This document shows, piece after piece, positions 21,585 through 31,502 of a stretch of 64,000 bases of DNA (position 1 is its first letter; each line of letters opens with the position of its first letter). The position numbers and the translations under genes were made by a program. Source of the DNA: Gigaspora rosea (Eukaryota; Glomeromycota; Glomeromycetes; Diversisporales; Gigasporaceae). The stretch is taken from contig QKWP01000582.1 of the NCBI GenBank assembly GCA_003550325.1, forward strand, positions 20,348 through 84,347. Reading direction: 5' to 3'. The notes below the pieces were generated by a model. It made no database searches and had not been told where the DNA came from. It was given only the letters and a program-made list of their open reading frames with translations.

Positions 21585-23489
21585 AGTGTACTACACATAG
21601 TACATTTGAAGCAACAAAAAATAGCAGTTACAAAGAAATTTTTTTTTAAACAAGTTTATTATTAATATTAAAAAAATTCTGCCAAACTATACTATAGTAT
21701 TAATCAGATTTTTGTATATAAAAATTATTTATATATATAATTTTTCTAGATTTTTAACCTATTCTTCTAACTGTACTACCGGAGTCTTTAGGCCAAATTC
21801 TATCCATTAACAATTAAATAGGTATGTAATACAGTTTTTAATATCCTATAACAAATATGGTTAATTAGCTCCAATAAAAAGTTGATAAAAAATTTAAAAA
21901 GTTTATAATATAACCTATATATATTGTTCGGGGTCCTTCTATGTTAAAAGTCCGGTCCGATTCCATGAGTCGAGTTTTAAGGGTAGGTAAACGTAGATCA
22001 TTTTTCATATGATCTGCATGGTATTACAGATTTTTATATAGGAAATAAAAATTCGCCACAAGCAAAATTTTTTAATGCTCTAACGAATTTTTACCAAAAT
22101 TTNCTGGAATACGGTTTAAGGGATATATATATATATTAAATTAAAGTAATAAAATCATTAAAATTAGCATATTAAATTATAAACCAATTTTTGGAGGGTT
22201 TTTAATTTCGTGAAAATACTCATCGCTATTATAGTCTAATGATCGGATTTTGCGGTAGTCGAATTGTACAAAGATCATTCGAATTTTATTACATGGTCAC
22301 GAGATGATTTCAATCTTCAAAGTATAGCTTAATCACTATTTACCGGTACTCAAAAATGTGATATAGTATTTTATTATTATTATTTTTTTTTTAAAACAGT
22401 TAAACGAATTGTCAGTCATAAAATAAATTAATTTTCAAACGAGACGATTTTTTGATCGGAACGTTTTTAACGAGATAAGCTTCGAAAAACGAGAAGTAAA
22501 AAAAAAAATAATAAAATGGTTACCGAGTTACTCAATGAAAGTAAAGGATTTTATCAAATTCATTATATCAAGATTATACTGTATTTATAAAATAGATAAA
22601 AACGTTAACATTCCAGAAGGTTATAAATATCAGATATCTAAAATGCTATTAAAATAACGTAAATGCTATAAGATTTGACATTTATTAATACAAAAGTTTC
22701 ACTAATCTTTCATGATTAAACAATCTGTCGTGAATAAAATTACTGTAGTTGTTTTCTAAGAGTATCCTAATGACATAAATCACTAGAACAGTAGTAGCCT
22801 ATTTCGCAGACAGAATATATAAAATTACAAGTTGATCTGCAAAATGGTATACTTTGATTCTAGCTTATAAAAGAGGTAGAAATGCTTAGAAAAATCTGGC
22901 ACAATCGTTTAAAAATCAAAAAAAAACAAGATTTTAGCAGACAAATTTGCCCGCTGGACAGTTTAAGGGATAGTGTACTACACATAGTACATTTGAAGCA
23001 ACAAAAAATAGCAGTTACAAAGAAATTTTTTTTTAAACAAGTTTATTATTAATATTAAAAAAATTCTGCCAAACTATACTATAGTATTAATCAGATTTTT
23101 GTATATAAAAATTATTTATATATATAATTTTTCTAGATTTTTAACCTATTCTTCTAACTGTACTACCGGAGTCTTTAGGCCAAATTCTATCCATTAACAA
23201 TTAAATAGGTATGTAATACAGTTTTTAATATCCTATAACAAATATGGTTAATTAGCTCCAATAAAAAGTTGATAAAAAATTTAAAAAGTTTATAATATAA
23301 CCTATATATATTGTTCGGGGTCCTTCTATGTTAAAAGTCCGGTCCGATTCCATGAGTCGAGTTTTAAGGGTAGGTAAACGTAGATCATTTTTCATATGAT
23401 CTGCATGGTATTACAGATTTTTATATAGGAAATAAAAATTCGCCACAAGCAAAATTTTTTAATGCTCTAACGAATTTTTACCAAAATTT
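20717..23489. repeat. 1,386-bp exact-looking duplication around an N
   Basis: Bases 20717-22102 appear again as 22104-23489, separated by a single N at 22103. Every stretch compared is identical. The first copy's start lies in the turn of a perfect hairpin. This is what remains when two overlapping contig ends are joined without being merged, so the region should probably be counted once. Confidence 0.85.
21830..21947. mobile_element. Truncated AGGACCC-family end
   Basis: The end TATATATTGTTCGGGGTCCT and the preceding AATATGGTTAATTAGCTC match, in reverse, the left part of the complete element at 37265-37981. No left end is present. The same piece appears at 23217-23334 in the duplicate. Confidence 0.6.
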
Positions 23490-23740
23490 CATGAAGTGCA
23501 GATAAGAACTTTCTATTTATAGTAATAATAATTTCAAAACTTGTTTTATTTGAGAAAATTCCACTTCGAATATTACCGAAGTTTTCCTAGGTGGCTCTAT
23601 GTTTTTCCCAGGTGACACAAAAGAACCAAATATTCTGTTATGTTTTTAGAACATTTCTAGAACAAATCATTACCCAATCAGACTCGAGACTTATATCAAC
23701 CACATATTAGTACGTACGTACGTAAAAGAATATCACGCTG
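23490..23740. other. Spacer without recognised features
   Basis: It contains a short ACGTACGTACGT run near 23711; nothing else is evident. Confidence 0.4.
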
Positions 23741-24250
23741 CCTTCCTTGAATCTTAACAGATCGGAAGAAGGAAAACCATTAGCAAATGCAATGTGCTGA
23801 CTCTTGAAATCTTCTGGCCAAACATTAGTTCGGGAGAAAAGAACACACTGACTTACTGAAATCTTCCTTAGTCCAGGAGAAAATTCATTTGCAGAGGCGT
23901 TTTGCAAAACACTACACTAATTTTAGTGATTAGGAGGAAAAGCGTTTGTAGCCGTATAGTATTGCTGAACCTGGTGAAACATTCCAAATAACAGTATGTC
24001 AGTAAGTGAAAATAGTCTTTGGTTACCAGCAGGCGGCACGTTCTTATGAGGTGTGCGACTAAATCTTCCCCGGTCATAACTTTGGCTTAGGAAGAGAAAA
24101 AGCATTTGCAAATGCACCTTACAAAATATCATGCTGACCTTTTTGGTAATAACTTTAAATCAGGAGAAGAAAAGCTTTGCAAGTACGTTTTGCAAGAACG
24201 CTACATAATTTTTACCAAGAATAACCTTGAAGAACATTAGTAAATGTACT
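23741..24250. repeat. Degenerate minisatellite
   Basis: About seven loose copies of a 50-80 bp unit follow each other. Each has variants of TTGGTAATAACTTTAAATCA, then GGAGAAGAAAAGC, then TTTGCAAATGCACTTTGCAA. The units are well diverged and the short ORFs on the minus strand are by-products. Confidence 0.5.
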
Positions 24251-24254
24251 TACA

Positions 24255-24515
24255 TTGAATTTTCTGGTAACCGCTTTAATAAATTTGATTGGAAATTATG
24301 GCTTTTGTGAGTTTTCTATAAAGTCTTTGTCAAAAGATCTTTTCTTATCCTTAACGTTGAAAAACATAGATATTGTTAATAAGACCGCCATATTTGTTGC
24401 AAGAAATGGCGTACAATTTGAAGAACGCATTCGTGAAAACGAAAAACATAACGCCAAATTCAGCTTTTTGAATCCCAACGAATTGGATTTTAAGCTTGAT
24501 ACTAATGACTATTAG
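24255..24515 (+). pseudogene. Fragment of splicing factor SF3A1 (first SURP domain)
   Basis: Residues 37-72 of this 86-residue ORF (IDIVNKTAIFVARNGVQF, then EERIRENEKHNAKFSFLNPN) match the first SURP module of SF3A1/Prp21. In the intact protein, INxxVDKTAxFVARNGxxFE and FLxPxDPYHAYY bind in the U2 snRNP. Similarity stops after FLNPN, and the residues before LKN are unrelated. So it is a short fragment, not the gene. The missing C-terminal half and the repeat-rich surroundings point to a captured or duplicated exon. Confidence 0.7.
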
Positions 24516-24639
24516 TGGAGTACGTGTTTGGGTTTTTGTTATTATCTCAAATGAAGCAAAAACTATGAATTAGTAATTCAAAAAAAAAAATAAAAATAAA
24601 ATGTAAAAAAAAAAAAATTTATTTGATAGTTACCTGAGA

Positions 24640-24930
24640 AGTCATCATGCACGATTTATTAAAAAAAATTTCACAGTTGGGAAGTACAAGCTTAATAGCT
24701 TGCATTGTTTTACTAGCCAAATCCAAAGTTCCCTTTCACTGGCTTGAATTTCCGATTTCACATCATCGCCACTAGCGTTAGTATTTTATTTTCATTATTG
24801 GTTAGATTTCCAGCTGCAGCAGATTTTAAATCATCAGTCAATAATTATCGGGTGTTCGTAATATCAGCTTGTGCCATTATATCATCTTGGTGGTATTGAT
24901 GCATACCTAAATTACCATATAATCGCATAT
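24640..24930 (-). pseudogene. Unrecognised coding remnant
   Basis: Minus-strand reading gives coherent pieces, GMHQYHQDDIMAQADITN, LLTDDLKSAAAGNLTNN and DLASKTMQAIKLVLPNCEIF, in changing frames. The last runs into a possible splice donor, CAGGTAAC. The composition is protein-like, but I do not recognise the family. Confidence 0.35.
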
Positions 24931-24939
24931 TAATTAGTG

Positions 24940-25321
24940 GTTAATACTTCCCCTACTCCTGCCCCTCAACAACCACATAATACTACTCATAACAATAGCA
25001 TGATTTCTTTTCTATTTTTTTGGTGCAATATACAAACAACTTCCTCTCAGCTTTATCCTTTTTTCCATCCCATTTTACTTTTAATAATCGGGAGTGTTCT
25101 CTTAATCAAACAAAAAAACAACAATCAATATTCTTCTAAATCCCCTAGCCAAACACCCCAATGATAACCAAAAACCTACCCGAAAATCTGTTTTAGTGAA
25201 TATAAAGATTTAGAAAAATATATATTTCTACCCAAATAGATAGTAGTAAATTTGAGATAGTAAACAGTTCTTATAAGTTCTACTATCCTAGCGAAGGAAT
25301 GATGGATCAAAATTTTTATTA
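24940..25321. other. Spacer; one low-complexity ORF
   Basis: A 75-residue ORF (24937-25164, +) is Pro/Thr/Asn-rich with one hydrophobic stretch and looks accidental. Nothing else was seen. Confidence 0.35.
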
Positions 25322-25329
25322 CTCACAGC

Positions 25330-25981
25330 TAGGGATCCTAATTTTCTGCTATGACAAACTCCAAACTCTGACTGCTTTACATTTCGAATTATGCGAATTA
25401 TGCGATAAATTTTTTTTATCAAGTAGAAAAGGCAAAAACGCTCTAAAATAATTTCATATAGTTGGTGTAGTTAACTACATTAAATTATGCTACAGATTAT
25501 GTGGATCAGATTGAAATATGCATATCGTTATAAGTACTAAAACCTCCATTAGTAACTTACTAATAAAACCACAAAATCTGTGTGATATAAAATTACGAGT
25601 TTACAAAACTGTCTTTTGCGCCAAACAAAAAAATCTCCTGCAAAATTTTAGTATAAGGTTTTTGTTTTGCATAACCTGCTGACCTTTTTTTTTAAATTCA
25701 ATCAGGCCAATTATTCCATTCTGGGTGTGAACATAAGCATATTTAATTTATAGTAGATTAAAAAAAACCAGTCAACTGAAATTTTGGAACACGCAAAACG
25801 AAAAATTAACTTTGTGTCCTAATATATGTTTCTTATTAAATTTTTAGACTACTTTAACGAAATGTTTTATTACATGCACAGATTATAATTATTTGAAATC
25901 GAATATAGCAGTCGCATATGCTTCTGCGGTAAAATCTGAATTATGCGCATATTATGCTATCGCAGATCTGCGGTATCCCTA
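25330..25981. mobile_element. hAT element, TAGGGAT ends, non-autonomous
   Basis: The ends TAGGGATCC and (inverted) TAGGGATACC fit the hAT end pattern. The flanks CTCACAGC and CTTGTAGC agree at five of eight positions, with all three differences being transitions, so this may be a decayed duplication. Sub-terminal repeats ATTATGCGA and ATTATGCGCATATTATGCT also occur in the hAT at 62092-62957, which makes them relatives. No transposase is visible. Confidence 0.6.
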
Positions 25982-25989
25982 CTTGTAGC

Positions 25990-26109
25990 TAAGACACACT
26001 ACACAGACGCCGTTAAGGATGATGAAAGTTCAAGCGGTATTTACAATTTGCTGAAGCCAGTAACCAATTACTCGTGCCAGTAAAATAGTCTCTGTGATTT
26101 ATTGTTTCA
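25990..26109. other. Short spacer
   Basis: No feature recognised. Confidence 0.3.
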
Positions 26110-26344
26110 GTAAAACTGCTTCTCAAAGTCTAAAACGCTTGCAAAATGAAACATTTCAGCAGTGTTTCAGCTTGACCTACAATACTATAAATCTGAATCG
26201 TTTTTTAGTTGAAACCACTTGCTAAGGTAAAACTGCTTCTCAAAGTCTAAAACACTTGCAAAATAAAACGTTTTAGCAGTGTTTCAGCTTAACCCACAAT
26301 GCTATAAATCTGAAACATTTTTTTAGATAAAACCACTTGCTAAG
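26110..26344. repeat. Two-copy 117-bp tandem repeat upstream of an ORF
   Basis: Units 26110-26226 and 26227-26344 both start GTAAAACTGCTTCTCAAAGT and end AACCACTTGCTAAG, with a few differences. They lie about 190 bp before the ATG at 26530 and could be part of its upstream control region or of an element end. Confidence 0.75.
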
Positions 26345-26529
26345 CAGAATTGAAACACTGCTGTTGTGCATACATAAATTGAAAATTAATAAATAAAATT
26401 AATTGAAGAAAAGTATAAAAGATTGGGTCTTATACACAATTTTTGATATACCTTAAAACATATTTTCAGAATTATTCTACAAACTTTATTACAATTTTGA
26501 GTTTTTATATAAACACATATTGGTGAACA

Positions 26530-27801
26530 ATGAGCTCTCAACAAAAACCTAAATTGAAAAAATGGTATAAAAGATGCATTACTCAAATGCCAGGAAAAAG
26601 AACCTTGATAAAAGATTCAAGAGAAGGATGCCTTGTTAGAGAAATTGATCAGCTAAAAGTTTTGCCTATACACAAACAGCTCCAAGCAATCTCATTTAAT
26701 GCGATCACTCCATCAAATGCGGGGTACTACCATTATAAAACCAATAATAAAGATGAGTGGATTCCTTTATTGCCCGGATATTCTATTTTTTTTCACTCAC
26801 AGCAAAAAATCTGGAAATTCAGTATTATAAAAGAAGGCTATAGCCTTAAATTTCTATGGAATATTTATAATGAAATCGATTCTGATTTTCAAGAGTCAAA
26901 GGGAACTGGATCTGATTATTGTCTTTTCAATAGTGAAATTATAAAAACACAATACAATCCACATAGTGTACATTCGTTACCTACTTTACTGGGATTCAAA
27001 GATCCCAAGAATGCTACATTCTTGCAATCAGTTGTTTTAGAACACCATCCTAATATTTTTAGTAAAAGTATGACAAAAGCTAAAGAATTAATGTGTAATA
27101 GCTTATTAATGCGGGGTAGAAAATTGGACAATAAACTTACAGAAGAAGCTTTGGATAATCCCATGAAGCATGATATATTATTAGAAAAAGACAGTAAAAT
27201 TTTACTACCAAAAAGTACTCAGATATTAATGCTTGGTTATAAAGAAGGTCAATCAAAAATCCACAATCTTCAACAACAAATAACTAGGCTCAAAAATCGA
27301 ATAGTGCAGTTAGAAGGTGAATTAGAAAAAACAGTCACTAGTCTTGATGAAAAGGAATTGTTAGAAGCAAACATCAACAAAGCAATAAAATCTTCTCAGC
27401 TTGGCTCCACGATACTAATTTCAACGAAACAATACCTTTCATTAGTACTTACACAACCCTGTCATAACTGCAATAATAATAGTCTTGCAAATAAAATTGT
27501 TAATGTAACATCAAACAGATTTCATGTTAAAAGCATTATAGAGTGCACAAAATGTAGTACCATCTTTGAACATACAAATGAAGAAGAATTTCGATTAGCT
27601 AAAGCTGCAGCAGCTTCAGGGTTTGCAGGTGAAATATCTCGCAATACATTGCAAAGTTCATTAGCTATAATAGGAATTACAAAACAAATAAGTTATTCAA
27701 CATATTACCGTTATCAAAAAATGTATTTTGATCCTCTAAGAGATTGTGCAAAATACAGTGCAGAAAAAGCATTGAAAGATGTATCCAACATACATTATTA
27801 A
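26530..27801 (+). CDS. N-terminal part of transposase-RecQ composite protein
   Basis: This 423-codon ORF has no family name that I know. Residues 1-230 are a mixed globular part. Residues 235-290 form a likely coiled coil (KIHNLQQQITRLKNRIVQLE). A zinc ribbon follows near residues 315-350: CHNC, then CTKC about 25 residues later. The C-terminal EFRLAKAAAASGFAG and STYYRYQKMYFDPLRDCA lead towards a transposase-like core that continues beyond the inserted hAT at 27827-30071. The frame is lost shortly before that insertion. It is either a DNA transposon protein or a host gene derived from one. Confidence 0.6.
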   Translation: MSSQQKPKLKKWYKRCITQMPGKRTLIKDSREGCLVREIDQLKVLPIHKQLQAISFNAITPSNAGYYHYKTNNKDEWIPLLPGYSIFFHSQQKIWKFSIIKEGYSLKFLWNIYNEIDSDFQESKGTGSDYCLFNSEIIKTQYNPHSVHSLPTLLGFKDPKNATFLQSVVLEHHPNIFSKSMTKAKELMCNSLLMRGRKLDNKLTEEALDNPMKHDILLEKDSKILLPKSTQILMLGYKEGQSKIHNLQQQITRLKNRIVQLEGELEKTVTSLDEKELLEANINKAIKSSQLGSTILISTKQYLSLVLTQPCHNCNNNSLANKIVNVTSNRFHVKSIIECTKCSTIFEHTNEEEFRLAKAAAASGFAGEISRNTLQSSLAIIGITKQISYSTYYRYQKMYFDPLRDCAKYSAEKALKDVSNIHY

Positions 27802-28139
27802 ATCATAAAACTGCACTAGCTGTAGGTAGTGACGTAACCCGGGTTAGAGCCACCCGGGTCACCCGCGGGTGGGCGGGTGACCCGGGTTGAGTTGTAGCAA
27901 CCTGGGTAGAATGGGTGGGTCCATCCGACAGGTCAACCCGCAGGTTGACCTGTTGGATTCGAGGTAGCAGGGCAAACTTTAATTCTGATTCGTCAAGTAG
28001 AGTCTAGAATACGTCACGAGACTCTAATACGAGGTCATGGGATTTGGACTTTAATAAATTCACTTATCGGGAGGTTATCAGTTTATTAATAATAACAGTT
28101 TATTCAGTATTTAAATTTGTTAATTCACAATTAAACAAA

Positions 28140-28340
28140 TGTCACAGCTGATGCTAAAATTTCGACCTATTTTGATATGAAATTTTAAAATTTTTTGGGG
28201 CTTTTTTTCGTTTTTGTCTTATAGGGTCATGGTAGGGTTTGGAGTAGATTTGATATTTAAAGAGTATGTGTGGATTTTAGCATAGCTTATAATTTCAAAT
28301 TGAATTTCGGCATCAGCCGTTTTTAGCATCAGCTGCGACA
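28140..28340. mobile_element. MITE with TGTCACAGCTGATGCTAAAA ends, nested
   Basis: The left end TGTCACAGCTGATGCTAAAA and the right end (inverted: TGTCGCAGCTGATGCTAAAA) match over 20 bp with one difference. The interior is AT-rich with a GTAGGGTTTGGAGTAG tract. A looser relative may lie at 45000-45235. No target duplication was clear. Confidence 0.65.
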
Positions 28341-28377
28341 ATTATTAAAATTTTAGTATTTTATTTAAATTTTTTTT

Positions 28378-29400
28378 CTTAAAAAAAAAAAAAAGATCAA
28401 ACATTCGAAACCAATACTTGATCTCTTTTTTTGTTCCAATACCATTTCGATAATAATATCCAACACTTTTTATTCCATCAACATCACCTAGTTTAGCTAA
28501 TTTCAAATACAATTCGAAAGCTTTTTTTTAATTCCTTTTTAATTCCAATTCCATTCTGTAACATTCTCCAAGGTAATAAATCGCATTAGCATTTCTCATC
28601 TCTGCAGCTTTTTGAAAATTAATGAATTCCATATGTTGATCCTTTTCAACTCCAATTCTATTTGGATAGCAATATTCAACATAATTTGCCCACTGTCGTA
28701 TAAATGAATGCCTTTTGTTCGTTCTTCTCAATTCCAATTCCATCTTTATAACAATTACCAAGCGCAATATTCCATAAACATAGCTCATATCTGCAGATTT
28801 TTGACAATAAATGAATGCGTTAAGTTCATCCTTTTCAATTTCTAATCCTTTATTGTAACAATACCAATATTATATATTCCACTACTGTTCTCCATCTCTG
28901 CAGATTTTTGATAACAAATGAATGCTTTACGATCATCCTTTTTTAACTCAATTCCATAAAGATAACAATATCCAACCAAATATGTTCCTCTAGCATTTCC
29001 CATCTCTGCAGATTTTTGATAATAAACGAATACCTTATGCTCATTCATTTCAACTCCAATTCCTTTATGATAAAATCCAACATTGTATATTCCACAGACG
29101 TCCTCCAATTTCATTAAGGTAAAAATATCCAACATTATATGTTCCATCAGCATCTCCTAATTCTGCGGATTTTTGTTAATAAAATAAATGAATTATTTTC
29201 GTCCCTCTGCAGATTTTTGATAATAAATGAATACCTTGTGCTAATTCTTTTCAACTCCAATCCCATTTTGATAACAATATTCAATTCCACTAGCATCACC
29301 CATTTTGAAAATAAATGAATGCTATATGTTCGTCCTTTTTAATTCCAATACCTTCATTATAGCAATACGAATTAAAGCTAAATTTTAAACATTAATGCTA
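28378..29400 (-). pseudogene. Captured Sel1-like repeat gene fragment
   Basis: The minus strand encodes roughly ten Sel1-type repeats of about 36 residues, seen as YLVGYCYLYGIELKKD, then AFICYQKSAEM, then N, and variants of these. Sel1 repeats form TPR-like helical scaffolds and are greatly expanded in these fungi, often beside kinase domains. Here the repeats lie in several short ORFs (29153-28842, 28788-28528 and others), so the piece is broken. It lies wholly inside the hAT and was presumably carried along with it. Confidence 0.75.
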
Positions 29401-30071
29401 TAAAAAATTGAAAAAATGTGTTTGTCGCTGAAGGTGGCAGTCACCGGAGCATGATCGACCATCGGGGGAAATTACTAACGATAACACTTCTGCTCTAATT
29501 TCAAAGGTTATTACTTTACAACATAGAACTCTAAAGCTCTTGAACTCCACTGAGTTCTTAACTCTAACTTGAACTGAATTGTTCTGAGTTCTTTTATTGA
29601 GGTGAGCTCGAGGCTCTTATATACTTTTAATTACAGACTAAAATGAAAGTTTGCTAATTTTTCTAATCTATTAATTCTTTTCGATTATCTTTCGAATTCT
29701 TTGATTCTATTAATTCGTTTGATTCTTTTAAGTACTATTAAAAAATAAATAATTAAAATAGAAATCGAGCACCGGTTTGTGCTAGTCCAATAAAAAAAGA
29801 TGATTAAGACGTTACACATAACTTTAAGTAGTAGGCTGATTATATGTATAAGTGCTATTGTTTTATTAATTATAGGTAAGTTTGGTCTTTAATAAAGGCC
29901 GTAACAACTAAATAAGAATTTCGTTAACGCATATTGAATTTTTTAAATATCTGACCCGGGTCAAACGGGTAACCTGTGCACCCGGGTGGACCCGTCGATC
30001 AACCCGGGTGGCCCGCGGGTTCACCTGTCGGGTGACCCGGGTTGCATTTTTTTGAACGGGTTATATCACTA

Positions 30072-31281
30072 GCTGTAGGTTTCGATTGTCATGGTCTCAC
30101 GTCCGAAATGCGAACCAAGCTAGTGGAGAATTAATATATCAAGATACACCAACCGGTATATATGATACCTTATATTTAAATATTGATTTAACCTATAATT
30201 AATTTTAATTATGTTAATTTATTATAGATTATTCTCACAAGCTGATTATCGCATTTCATGTAGTTGAAAAAACTAGATTTCAGAAAGATAAAAAATCAGG
30301 ACTCATTAAGACCATTCACCAAGGAAATTTTAACAAAACCTCAAGGCAAATGGAACATGCTATATTAATAGAAGTATTGAATCAAATTACTCCATCATTA
30401 GAAGAAGCTGAATTACATCTAGAAATATGTATTGATAGTGATTTAGATTCAAATAAGACCCTTGCAGGTATACCCATTGTGACTAAAATTTATGCTGACC
30501 TAAAACATTTAACAAAAAATATTAGAAACTCTATACGTAGTAAATATTTATATTTATTTTTTTATTATTACTATTTTTTTTTTTGTAAATTAAAATTATT
30601 TTTGGTACTTTCTTTTTCTTAGATCAAAAAAATGTTCGGTTCCATGCATTCAAAAATCATATAATGCGTTGGTTTTGTGGATGCATTTATTCAACAGCTT
30701 TTCGAAGAGCAGCACAAGACCATGATGCGCCATCTGAAAATGAAACAAAAGAAATGCAGATAGAAGGCCTTATTAATCATCTACAAAATAATCATTTGGG
30801 TTGTTGTTCTGAAATGTGTTGAACAAAGGATGATTCAGAAATCATTTTGCAAGAACCCACTCTTTGTGATTCATCTAAAGGTCGAATCAATGAATTTCGA
30901 AAACTTCTTGAAACAATTCTTCGTATACTCTGTGGTCAAGGAATTGTTACATTTAATCGGACATCCCAAAACAAAGCATTCAATAGGGTAAAACTTGTAT
31001 ATACAGACAAAAAAATTAATTATTGGCAGTCATATTCTGCATGTCATGCAATGGCTATATTACATTACAATAAAGGGTACATTTACTTATTTTCTGAGCT
31101 TCAAGAAATCTGCAGTGGGAAGCCATTTGGAATAGAAGATCTACTCAATATTAGTATTATAGAAAATGAGCGCTCTGCAAAACAACAGTGGAATGTAGAA
31201 AAAATAATGTTAAGGAATAAAATGCGGGCAGAACAATATGCCAATGAACGTAAGGAATTAGGTGGTTTTAACTTTGATAAG
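30072..31281 (+). pseudogene. Transposase-like (RNase H fold) core of composite gene
   Basis: The gene interrupted at 27826 resumes here. The first acidic strand reads AVGFDC, then RNANQASGELIY in a shifted frame. An intron (about 30159-30230) is followed by KLIIAFHVVEKTR, GNFNKTSRQMEHA and the second acidic block ICIDSDLDSNKTL, then IYADLKHLTKNIRNSI. A second intron ends at TTCTTAG (30622). The next exon has GLINHLQNNHLGCC and MCWTK, with one in-frame stop at the W position. This order of D, DxD and H-x5-H/C-rich pieces resembles Mutator-like transposase domains. The catalytic Glu is not identified with certainty. Confidence 0.6.
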
Positions 31282-31502
31282 GTAATTACAATTAACAAAA
31301 TATAATTTTGAATATTCAAAAAGTTATTTACTATTATAATATAACAATATAGGAATTAGTTCCTTATAAATATAAAGCATTAGAATGACTTCGCGATAAT
31401 GAGTTTTGCTCATCCTTTGCTTTTTTGATTGCAGACTTCGATGTAATAGTATGATGTGTTTGCTGCCACTCTTTTCCGAAGTATTCTAAAGGTCTATATG
31501 CA

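Larger units (their letters stand above)
27827..30071. mobile_element. 2.2-kb hAT carrying a Sel1-repeat fragment
   Basis: The ends TAGTGACGTAACCCG and (inverted) TAGTGATATAACCCG are flanked by a perfect 8-bp duplication GCTGTAGG (27819-27826 and 30072-30079). The first and last 130 bp are crowded with ACCCGGGT-type words in both orientations, the usual layout of hAT sub-terminal transposase sites. There is no transposase. The interior holds a broken Sel1-repeat gene piece and an older MITE. It was inserted into the composite gene, whose sequence resumes directly at GCTGTAGGTTTCGATTGT. Confidence 0.9.

Noticed and set aside
20717-23489. A recent segmental duplication
   Set aside because: The copies look identical and meet at a single N, which fits an assembly overlap better.
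24937-25164. A 75-residue secreted or membrane protein
   Set aside because: Low-complexity ends and no support from splice signals, homology or neighbours.
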